Shown: positions 1-5,986 of the stretch, piece after piece
Numbering within the stretch: the first letter of the stretch is position 1
Layout: each line of letters opens with the position of its first letter
Assembly: GCA_019419405.1 (NCBI GenBank)
Contig: DYAA01000104.1
Coordinates: 1 to 8,269 of the forward strand
DNA: 8,269 nucleotides
DNA from: Collinsella sp.
Lineage (GTDB): Bacteria > Actinomycetota > Coriobacteriia > Coriobacteriales > Coriobacteriaceae
Direction: 5' to 3'
Position numbers and translations under genes: made by a program
Notes under the pieces: model-generated
Told to the model about the DNA's origin: nothing
What the model saw: the letters and a program-made list of their open reading frames with translations, nothing else
Databases searched by the model: none

Positions 1-1
1 A

Positions 2-23
2 TCCCAAATGTGTCCCGAATGTG
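2..23. repeat. Imperfect 11-bp tandem direct repeat at the left edge
   Basis: Two adjacent 11-base units, TCCCAAATGTG (2-12) and TCCCGAATGTG (13-23), differ at one position, and the next bases (TC) begin a third unit. The array may continue beyond the left edge. The period is not a multiple of three, so it is unlikely to be a coding repeat. One frame through it stays open from the edge to TGA at 56-58, giving a tail with a CPEC motif, so it could also be the end of a plus-strand gene. Its function is unknown. Confidence 0.4.
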
Positions 24-58
24 TCAATCAGGATACCGATTATGAATCGTTAAAATGA

Positions 59-96
59 AACAGGCCAGGAAATTACCTCCTGGCCTGTTGGTTTTT
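59..96. terminator. Intrinsic terminator hairpin behind tRNA-Asn, possibly bidirectional
   Basis: A perfect 12-bp stem pairs 59-70 with 78-89 around a 7-base loop. Read on the minus strand it starts 8 bases after the encoded CCA of the tRNA and is followed by TCATTTTA, a modest T-tract. Read on the plus strand it is followed by GGTTTTT, so it could also stop transcription arriving from the left. The position right behind the tRNA makes termination of the tRNA transcript the most likely role. Confidence 0.8.
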
Positions 97-97
97 A

Positions 98-172
98 TGG
101 CTCCCCGGGTAGGACTCGAACCTACAACAGCGCGGTTAACAGCCGCGTGCTCTACCATTGAGCTACCGAGGA
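98..172 (-). tRNA. tRNA-Asn (anticodon GUU)
   Basis: The minus strand folds into a complete cloverleaf of 75 nt including an encoded CCA (98-100). It has a 7-bp acceptor stem (TCCTCGG with CCGGGGA, one T-G wobble), then TA, a 4-bp D stem GCTC/GAGC, and a 5-bp anticodon stem CGCGG/CCGCG. The anticodon loop is CTGTTAA with anticodon GTT at 138-140. The variable loop has 5 bases and the T arm is GTAGG-TTCGAGT-CCTAC. The discriminator base is G. The gene reads AAC/AAU codons as asparagine. It has its own promoter about 30 bases upstream and a hairpin terminator downstream, so it is a monocistronic unit separate from the rpoD operon. Confidence 0.97.
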
Positions 173-202
173 ATAGGTGCGTGCTCTCAAGCAACGAAGT
201 TT

Positions 203-230
203 ATTATACGGACGATCGGGCGAAGGGCAA
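203..230 (-). promoter_or_regulatory. Sigma-A type promoter of tRNA-Asn
   Basis: On the minus strand a perfect -10 box TATAAT (203-208) lies 16 bases from a TTGCCC -35-like box (225-230, four of six matches to TTGACA). Transcription would start near 196, leaving a leader of about 24 nt before the mature tRNA 5' end at 172. Just upstream of the -35 box, 231-250 is rich in A and T in an otherwise GC-rich window, which resembles an UP element as found in stable-RNA promoters. The UP-element role is inferred. Confidence 0.75.
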
Positions 231-327
231 GAACTTTTTTAAGAAATTTTCTCGCCTTGATCCCTTGGGGACGGCCTAACTGCCGGCACCGGCAACGGAA
301 ACGCCGATGTTTTGACAATGCCAGCGA

Positions 328-427
328 GCGGGCACCAGAGCGAACAAATTGGCATGAAAAGAGGACGGCATAGACCTTCTGGTCATGCCGTCCTCTTTGA
401 ATGACAAGTTGTCGCTCTGGTGTCCGC
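328..427 (-). repeat. Long nested inverted repeat enclosing the rpoD terminator
   Basis: The bases outside the core terminator stem also pair. The arm 328-355 matches the reverse complement of 401-427 with one extra base (344) and only a few mismatches, and contains the uninterrupted block CACCAGAGCGA (333-343) against 412-422. With the core stem at 358-398, the whole segment can form one hairpin of roughly 45 bp with small internal loops. This is much larger than an intrinsic terminator needs. It may be an extended 3'-end structure or a copy of a repeated palindromic element. No target-site duplication was seen. Confidence 0.75.
358..398 (-). terminator. Intrinsic terminator of the rpoD transcript
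   Basis: A stem of 18 bp pairs 358-371 with 385-398 and 373-376 with 381-384. It has a single bulged base (372) and a 4-base loop. On the minus strand the stem runs into TTTTC, so the last three stem T's plus one more form the T-tract. It lies about 75 bases downstream of the rpoD stop codon and is the obvious end of the operon. It is nested inside a longer inverted repeat. Confidence 0.85.
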
Positions 428-440
428 GCAGCGTCGGCCA

Positions 441-468
441 GTTACGGCGTTTGGTAAAACGCCGTAAC
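441..468 (-). repeat. Perfect 12-bp hairpin just after the rpoD stop codon
   Basis: Positions 441-452 pair perfectly with 457-468 around a 4-base loop. On the rpoD mRNA it begins 2 bases after the TAG stop at 471-473, and a second in-frame TAG (468-470) overlaps its first base. No T-tract follows (TGGCCG), so it is not a classical intrinsic terminator. It could be a U-less terminator, a block to 3' exonuclease, or a processing site. The role is inferred; the hairpin itself is unambiguous. Confidence 0.85.
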
Positions 469-470
469 TA

Positions 471-1817
471 CTAAGACTCAATATAGTCCTTCAGCTTGCT
501 GCTGCGGCTGGGGTGGCGGAGCTTGGCCAGGGTCTTGGACTCGATCTGGCGGATACGCCCGCGCGTGACGCCAAACTCGCGGCCGACTTCCTCGAGCGTA
601 CGGGGATGTCCGTCGACAAGGCCAAAGCGCAGCTCGATAACCTTGCGCTCACGATCGGCAAGCGAGTCGAGCACCTGGGTGAGCTGCTCCTGCAGCATGG
701 AGAAGCTGGCGGCATCGGGCGGAACGATAGCCTGGGAGTCCTCGATGAAGTCGCCCAGCTGGGAATCCTCTTCCTCGCCGATGGGGGTCTCGAGCGACAC
801 GGGCTCCTGCGAAATCTTCTGAATCTCGCGGACGCGGTCGGCGCTCATGTCCATCTCGGCACCGATCTCCTCGGGGGTCGGGTCGCGACCCAGGTCCTGG
901 AGAAGCTGGCGCTGCACGCGGACGAGCTTGTTGATGGTCTCGACCATGTGCACGGGAATACGGATGGTACGGGCCTGGTCGGCGATAGCACGCGTGATGG
1001 CCTGACGGATCCACCATGTGGCGTACGTGGAGAACTTAAAGCCCTTCTGGTAGTCGAACTTCTCGACGGCGCGAATCAGACCGAGGTTGCCCTCCTGGAT
1101 CAGGTCCAGGAACAGCATGCCGCGACCGACATAGCGCTTGGCGATGGAGACGACCAGGCGCAGGTTGGCGCTGATGAGCGCTTGCTTGGCCTCGAGACCG
1201 ACGTTCTCGATACGGGTCAGGCGACGCATCTCGGCGCGGGTGAGCTCGATCTCGCCCGCATCGGCGGCCTCGAGCTTCTCGGTGGCATCGAGACCGGCCT
1301 CGATCTTCATAGCCAGATCGACCTCTTCGGAGGCGGTCAGCAGGTCGACTTTACCGATCTCCTTAAGGTACATACGAACCGGGTCGCCGGTCAGCATCAC
1401 CGTGGAGGCATCGATGCCACGCACGCGCGAACGCGAACGGGACGTGCGCACGGTGCGCTTCTTCTTGCTCTTGGAAGAACCCATCTCAGCGTCGGCCTGA
1501 CGGGCCATCTTAAGCTCGTGATCGTCGAGCGAGCCGGAATCGTGCTCGTCGTCATCGAAATCGTCGGTATCGCTATCGTTATCGTCATCGTCGACGTCTA
1601 TGGGGGCGTCGTCGTTTCCGCTCGCGGAGATAATCTGGATGCCGCTGTTGCGCAGCGCGGAATACACCGCGTTGAGCTGCTCGTCAGACACATCGATATC
1701 CTTCAGGGCGACCTGAATCTCGTCCTCGGTTACCGAAGTCCTGTTTGAGCCGTTGCCCATGAGCTTTGCAACGTAGGATTCCAGCCCAGTACCCGTGCTC
1801 TCACTCTTTTTTGGCAC
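471..1817 (-). CDS. rpoD: RNA polymerase primary sigma factor (RpoD/SigA)
   Basis: Housekeeping sigma factor that directs core RNA polymerase to -10/-35 promoters. Numbered from the GTG at 1817 (448 aa), residues about 15-65 form a short region-1.1-like segment. An Asp-rich run (about 75-98) and a basic Lys/Arg/Ser patch (about 115-133) follow. Region 1.2 is at about 144-175 (DPVRMYLKEIG). Region 2 is at about 213-290 and contains the aromatic promoter-melting motif TYATWWIRQAITRAI. Region 3 is at about 297-345 and region 4 at about 385-440. The recognition helix reads VTRGRIRQIE, with Gly420 where the family normally has Glu. The start is chosen because AAGGGAG lies 5 bases before this GTG, whereas the in-frame ATG at 1832 has no Shine-Dalgarno and sits against a small hairpin. 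The 453-aa version from 1832 cannot be excluded. It is the last gene of the cluster, about 110 nt after dnaG. Confidence 0.97.
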   Translation of the reverse strand: MPKKSESTGTGLESYVAKLMGNGSNRTSVTEDEIQVALKDIDVSDEQLNAVYSALRNSGIQIISASGNDDAPIDVDDDDNDSDTDDFDDDEHDSGSLDDHELKMARQADAEMGSSKSKKKRTVRTSRSRSRVRGIDASTVMLTGDPVRMYLKEIGKVDLLTASEEVDLAMKIEAGLDATEKLEAADAGEIELTRAEMRRLTRIENVGLEAKQALISANLRLVVSIAKRYVGRGMLFLDLIQEGNLGLIRAVEKFDYQKGFKFSTYATWWIRQAITRAIADQARTIRIPVHMVETINKLVRVQRQLLQDLGRDPTPEEIGAEMDMSADRVREIQKISQEPVSLETPIGEEEDSQLGDFIEDSQAIVPPDAASFSMLQEQLTQVLDSLADRERKVIELRFGLVDGHPRTLEEVGREFGVTRGRIRQIESKTLAKLRHPSRSSKLKDYIES

Positions 1818-1820
1818 AGA

Positions 1821-1829
1821 TTCTCCCTT
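1821..1829 (-). promoter_or_regulatory. Ribosome binding site that sets the rpoD start
   Basis: The minus strand reads AAGGGAGAA here, a good match to the anti-SD complement, with the AAGGGAG core 5 bases before GTG at 1817-1815. It lies downstream of the alternative ATG (1832), so it can only serve the GTG. An AGTCC-TGT-GGACT hairpin (1833-1845) sits immediately upstream of that ATG. Confidence 0.65.
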
Positions 1830-1849
1830 CATAGTCCACAGGACTCTTT

Positions 1850-1858
1850 ACTTTAGCA
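1850..1858 (-). promoter_or_regulatory. Possible extended -10 promoter of rpoD
   Basis: The minus strand reads TGCTAAAGT, a TGn extension followed by TAAAGT (four of six matches to TATAAT). Transcription would begin near 1843, giving a leader of about 26 nt before the GTG start. I see no convincing -35 box at normal spacing; TTGGGT lies 20 bases upstream, which is too far. The 110-nt gap before rpoD and its A/T-rich stretches make an internal promoter plausible, but the call is weak. Confidence 0.22.
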
Positions 1859-1927
1859 CACACATTGACGTCTATACCCAAAATTCAGACTGGATATAGG
1901 CGCGAATACGCTGGTTGACCACAACAT

Positions 1928-4042
1928 CTAGGCCTGGTCGGCGTCCGCGGTCTCCAAACCGATCAAACGGAACGGGTCTGCCACGCCGCCGATCGACTTT
2001 TGGAGCTCGCGCTGGCGCTGAGAATCTTGCATCGCCTGCATCGTCAGCACACGGCGTGCCTCATCGTCGAGCGACCGGTCCTGGCGAAGCTTGGCCTGTG
2101 CGGCGCGCATGCGGCGCTTGATGGTGTAGAGCTCAAGGGTGTCGAGCATAAACACGATGTTCGTCTCGGTGGGGTGCTTGCTCGTCGACGAAATGCGCCC
2201 GGCGCTGACAAGCGACGCTGCCTCGGGACACACCGCGCGCGCCGCATCCATGCACGCCGTGGGGTCGGTGCCCGGCGGCGTCGCGAGCACGGCCCACGCG
2301 ATGGACTCGTGGCGCGGATCCACCCACTCGATCGAGCAGATGCGGTCGGCATACGTGCGGAACAGGTCGGGGTAGCTCGTGAGCATCGTCAGCAGCTCGC
2401 GCTCCCCCGCCAAAGACTTTCGCTCCAGGTCGGTCAGCACGATCGGCATCGTCGGAGCCGCAGACGCGCCCGTTGCATCGGCAACCGGCGCCGCGCCATC
2501 CATGCCAACCGGCACATCGATCGGCGGCACATCGTCGACGACCTCGACCGGCGCGGCCCCATAGGCCTCGAGCGGCACATAGTCGTACGGTTCTTCCTCG
2601 ACCGGTGTGGACACCGGAGGCGTCACCCCCGACGCCCAAGCACCGCGAGACGTCCCTTGCGAACCAGACGCCCGACCGCCCGCGCTGCCTGCACGCTCGG
2701 CCTGCGCCCGCTGGCGCTCGTAGTTCTGCTCGCGACGACGCTCGGCGTCCTCGCGCTTGGCAACATCGCGAAACACACGGCCCGAGCTCGAACGCACCGT
2801 CTCCAAGTCCAGCCCCAGCAGGTCGGCAATCTGGATAAAGTACGTATCGATCATGTAGCTATCGCGCAGCGGATAGATGAGCGTCAGCGCATCCTCGAGC
2901 GCCTTGGCACGGCCGCCCGGCGTGGTAATGTCGCTCGACTCCTGCAGCGAGCGATACACAAAGTCCATGAGGGGCTCGGCGGCATCGATGCGCGCTTGCA
3001 GAGCCTCGCCACCATGCGCGGTGATGAACTCCATGGGGTCGTTGCCGTCGGGAAGCACCACGCAGCGCAGGTCCATCGAATCCTGCTCGATAAACTGAAT
3101 CGCACGGCGCGCGGCCTTTTGACCGGCGGCGTCGCCATCGAACATATATACAATGCGCTTGGCAAAACGGGTGAGCGTCTTTACATGATGTTCCGTCAGC
3201 GCCGTACCCAGCGTGGCGACGACGTTTTTGATCCCCGCCTCCCAGCAGGCGATACAGTCGGTATATCCCTCCACCACGATGGCGGTATCCTGCGCGACGA
3301 TAAACTCCTTGGCCCAGTTAAAGCCATAGAGGTTTCGCTTTTTATGGAACACGCTCGTCTCGGCGGTGTTGAGGTACTTAGGCTGTCCGTCGCCCATAAT
3401 GCGCCCGCCAAAGGCGATGTTATGACCCTGTTCGTCAAAAATGGGAAACATCACGCGGTCGTAAAAACGGTCGGCAAGCTGCCCGCGCCCACGGCTCACG
3501 GCCACGTTGGCATCGATCATTTCCTGCGGGGTAAAGCCTGCCTGCGACAGACGCGACACCAGCGCGTTGCGACCCGGCGCAAAACCCAGGCAGTAGCGGC
3601 GGCAGACGTCGCCGCCCATACCGCGGCTGGCGAAATACTCGCGCGGACGGCTGTCCTTACCGCGCATGAGCATGGTGTGGTAGAACTGGGCGGTCTCGGC
3701 ACACAGGTCGTAGATGCGGGCACGCTTGGTGCCGCGCTCGCGATAGGCGCCGGTATCGTGCAGCTCAATGCCGGCACGGTCGGCCAGGTAGCGAATCGAC
3801 TCAGGGAAGCTCAGGTTCTCGCGCTTCATGATGTAGGTGAAGACGTCGCCGCCTTCGCCACAGCCAAAGCAGTGCCACACCTGCGTGGCGGGAATAATGT
3901 GAAACGACGGGGTCTTTTCGCCATGGAAGGGGCAGCAGCCCCAAAACTCATGGCCGCGGGGCTTGAGCTCAACCGTTTCCTGCACGATGGCAACCAGATC
4001 GGACGCAGCGCGTACCTGGTCTTTTTCCTCATCGCTAATCAC
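1928..4042 (-). CDS. dnaG: DNA primase (DnaG)
   Basis: Synthesises RNA primers at the replication fork together with the DnaB helicase. In 704 aa it has an N-terminal CHC2 zinc domain with ligands Cys37, His40, Cys58 and Cys61. The catalytic core starts at about 120 (DRFYDRVMFPIFD at 191-203), and the TOPRIM fold has Glu258 (VVEGYTD) and Asp302/Asp304 (FDGDAAG). The core is followed by a low-complexity linker at about 428-535, rich in Arg/Glu, then Gly/Ser, then Pro/Ala/Asp. The C-terminal helicase-interaction region begins at about 536 (LTDLERKSLAGERELL). It is longer than the usual 580-640 aa because of the linker. It starts at a GTG that overlaps the ribF stop by 8 nt, with AGGGGGTGA (4049-4057) as Shine-Dalgarno. 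All key residues are present. Confidence 0.97.
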   Translation of the reverse strand: MISDEEKDQVRAASDLVAIVQETVELKPRGHEFWGCCPFHGEKTPSFHIIPATQVWHCFGCGEGGDVFTYIMKRENLSFPESIRYLADRAGIELHDTGAYRERGTKRARIYDLCAETAQFYHTMLMRGKDSRPREYFASRGMGGDVCRRYCLGFAPGRNALVSRLSQAGFTPQEMIDANVAVSRGRGQLADRFYDRVMFPIFDEQGHNIAFGGRIMGDGQPKYLNTAETSVFHKKRNLYGFNWAKEFIVAQDTAIVVEGYTDCIACWEAGIKNVVATLGTALTEHHVKTLTRFAKRIVYMFDGDAAGQKAARRAIQFIEQDSMDLRCVVLPDGNDPMEFITAHGGEALQARIDAAEPLMDFVYRSLQESSDITTPGGRAKALEDALTLIYPLRDSYMIDTYFIQIADLLGLDLETVRSSSGRVFRDVAKREDAERRREQNYERQRAQAERAGSAGGRASGSQGTSRGAWASGVTPPVSTPVEEEPYDYVPLEAYGAAPVEVVDDVPPIDVPVGMDGAAPVADATGASAAPTMPIVLTDLERKSLAGERELLTMLTSYPDLFRTYADRICSIEWVDPRHESIAWAVLATPPGTDPTACMDAARAVCPEAASLVSAGRISSTSKHPTETNIVFMLDTLELYTIKRRMRAAQAKLRQDRSLDDEARRVLTMQAMQDSQRQRELQKSIGGVADPFRLIGLETADADQA

Positions 4043-5042
4043 GTATGCTCACCCCCTGCTCACCCAAGTTGTGGCGAATATCGTCAATGTTACCCTCGAC
4101 GGTCGCGATAAGCTCGTCCAGCGAATCGAACACGCGCGACGGGCGCAGCCAACGCGTAAACGCCAGCGACACCGAGGCGCCGTACAGGTCGCCCGCATAC
4201 CCGATCAAGTTGGCCTCGAGATGCGCCGAGGCGGAATCGTCGGCATACGTCGGCGGCAGGCCCACGTTGACGGCGGCAGGCCACACGGTATCGTCAACCA
4301 GAACAAGACCCTCGTAGACACCATCGGCAGGTACCTGAATGCCCTCGGGCACCTGGATGTTTGCCGTGGGAAAACCCATGTCGGAGCCCTGGTGACGACC
4401 GCCGGCAACAATACCGCGCAGCATGTACGGGCGGCCGAGCAGCTCGGCGGCAAGCTCAACATGACCCTGGCACAGCTCCTGGCGAATCCGGGTGGCGCAG
4501 ATTGTCTGTCCATCGACGCACAGTAGCTCGTGGCCATAGACGTCAACGCCGCGCTCGGCACCCCATGCCTGCATCTCGGCAACGCCCGATGCGCCGCCGC
4601 GACCCAGCCTAAAGTCGCTACCCACACGAATCGAGCGGATATCGACGACGCGCGAAAGCAACTTAAGAAAGCCTACGTGGTCAAGTGCCGCCACCGCGGG
4701 CGTAAAGGGAACGGCCACGACCGCATCGACCCCGGTGAGAGCCAGGGCATGCAGACGGTCGGCCGTCGTCATCAGTTTTTGAGCGGGTGAAGAGCTCACA
4801 ACCACGTCCGGGTCGGGATCGAAGGTGACCACGAGCGCCTTGCAGCCGTGAGCATGCGCATCGCGAACGACCTCGTCTATCAGTTCGTGATGCCCCCGAT
4901 GCACGCCATCGAATACGCCGATGGCAATCGACGCGGCGCCCAGGCAAGCGCAATCATCAAATGCATCGGCGGCAACGATGCGAGCCTCATCCGACTCGCC
5001 CGCGAAAAAAATACGCGCAAGCTCGTGGGAGGCCAGCATCAT
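4035..5042 (-). CDS. ribF: Bifunctional riboflavin kinase / FAD synthetase (RibF)
   Basis: Cytosolic enzyme that phosphorylates riboflavin to FMN and then adenylates FMN to FAD. Of 335 aa, the N-terminal nucleotidyltransferase half shows GVFDGVHRGH (42-51), the flavin-site motif GSDFRLG (141-147) and ATRIR (183-187, the ISSTRIR-type motif). The C-terminal kinase half starts at about 202 (LGRPYMLRGIVAGG) and carries GFPTAN (223-228), the NVG turn (259-261) and the catalytic-base Glu in LEANLIGYAGDLYG (Glu277). The first motif lies about 20 residues further in than in many homologues, so there is a modest N-terminal extension. Its ATG overlaps the truB stop as ATGA. A second ATG directly follows and is equally possible. 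No clear Shine-Dalgarno is visible, which suits translational coupling to truB. Confidence 0.95.
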   Translation of the reverse strand: MMLASHELARIFFAGESDEARIVAADAFDDCACLGAASIAIGVFDGVHRGHHELIDEVVRDAHAHGCKALVVTFDPDPDVVVSSSPAQKLMTTADRLHALALTGVDAVVAVPFTPAVAALDHVGFLKLLSRVVDIRSIRVGSDFRLGRGGASGVAEMQAWGAERGVDVYGHELLCVDGQTICATRIRQELCQGHVELAAELLGRPYMLRGIVAGGRHQGSDMGFPTANIQVPEGIQVPADGVYEGLVLVDDTVWPAAVNVGLPPTYADDSASAHLEANLIGYAGDLYGASVSLAFTRWLRPSRVFDSLDELIATVEGNIDDIRHNLGEQGVSIRD

Positions 5043-5971
5043 CGAACACCGCCGATCGCCTGCGGAAAGACGTGCTCCATAACAAAGCGACCGCCCTCGA
5101 TACGGGCGAGCGCCTTGAGCCCGCCATCGAGCACCAGCGCAAACGGCGCCTTCGACGCATCGAAGCCCACAAGCGCGCGCTCAATAGAAATACGACGTCC
5201 GCACAGCAGATCGTCGGCAAGATCACCCGGCAAGTCGACGCGCGTGGCGCCTAGTGCCGCAATGGGATCCAGGGCAAAGCCGGCAGCGGACTCGGCAGAA
5301 AGCTCCTCGACCGCATGGCAAGCACCGATGGAGACAATGCCGGAAGCCGTTCGGCGCAGCGCGGAAATATGTGCCGCGTTGTCGCAGGCACGACCCAAGT
5401 CGCGGGCGAGCGCACGGATATAGGTGCCCTTGCTCACCGAAAACGCCACAGTCCAAACGCAAGCGTCGCCCTCGCCGCTCACGGCAATCAGATCGGCGGA
5501 GTACACCTCGACCGGACGCGGGGGCAACTCAACGGCATTGCCCTCGCGCGCAGACTTATAGGCGCGCACGCCGTTGACCGAAATGGCCGAAAACGCCGGC
5601 GGCACCTGCATCTGCGGGCCCAACATGGCGCACAGGCGCTCGCGGGCATAGGCCGGATCGCGCAGATCGGCGGCAATGGGCACCGTGCGGACGGCCTCGC
5701 CTTCCGCATCATCGGTATTGGTCTCGACGCCAAACGAAATGTCGGCGACGTAGCTTTTGGTATCAAGCGTAAGCATGCCCAGCAGACGTGTGGCCTGACC
5801 CACGCCCACCACCATGACGCCCGATGCCATGGGGTCGAGCGTTCCGGCATGACCGACGCGCCGCTCATGGAGGGCGCGTCGGCATTGCGAAACCACGTCG
5901 TGGGACGTGCAGCCCACCGGCTTATCGACGGCGAGCAGCATATTCAATTGAGAAGGCGTACGACGAGCCAT
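5039..5971 (-). CDS. truB: tRNA pseudouridine(55) synthase (TruB)
   Basis: Converts uridine 55 in the T loop of most tRNAs to pseudouridine and also helps tRNA folding. The 310-aa protein has DKPVGCTSHDVV (16-27), the catalytic motif GHAGTLDP (40-47) with nucleophile Asp46, and KSY (72-74). It also has QVPPAFSAISVNGVRAYK (122-139) with the base-stacking Tyr138, and SKGTYIRALARDLG (180-193). The C-terminal part (about 232-310) fits the small RNA-binding domain of bacterial TruB. The start ATG has GGATGG (5975-5980) just upstream and lies 15 nt after the nrnA stop. Its own stop overlaps the ribF start by 4 nt. The length is typical and no key residue is missing. Confidence 0.96.
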   Translation of the reverse strand: MARRTPSQLNMLLAVDKPVGCTSHDVVSQCRRALHERRVGHAGTLDPMASGVMVVGVGQATRLLGMLTLDTKSYVADISFGVETNTDDAEGEAVRTVPIAADLRDPAYARERLCAMLGPQMQVPPAFSAISVNGVRAYKSAREGNAVELPPRPVEVYSADLIAVSGEGDACVWTVAFSVSKGTYIRALARDLGRACDNAAHISALRRTASGIVSIGACHAVEELSAESAAGFALDPIAALGATRVDLPGDLADDLLCGRRISIERALVGFDASKAPFALVLDGGLKALARIEGGRFVMEHVFPQAIGGVR

Positions 5972-5986
5972 GTACCATCCAAAATG

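Noticed and set aside
55..279. Small plus-strand frame over the tRNA region
   Set aside because: Its middle part (GLEPTTARLTA...) is simply the antisense translation of the tRNA-Asn gene, a common false ORF.
281..294. Small palindrome TGCCGG-CA-CCGGCA between tRNA-Asn and the rpoD terminator
   Set aside because: It has only 6-bp arms with a 2-base gap, no T-run and no adjacent gene end. Such palindromes are expected by chance in GC-rich DNA.
513..1748. 411-codon open frame on the plus strand opposite rpoD
   Set aside because: It mirrors rpoD codons in a GC-rich gene, has no recognisable domain and lies wholly inside a certain gene.
1871..1898. Alternative rpoD promoter boxes TATAGA (1871-1876) and TATATC (1893-1898)
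   Set aside because: Neither has a -35-like hexamer at 16-18 bases or a TGn extension, so they are no better than background in this A/T-richer gap.
2000..4111. 703-codon open frame on the plus strand opposite dnaG
   Set aside because: Its length comes from high G+C and the codon bias of dnaG. The protein is His/Arg/Ala-rich low complexity without any family motif, while the minus-strand primase shows all its catalytic motifs.
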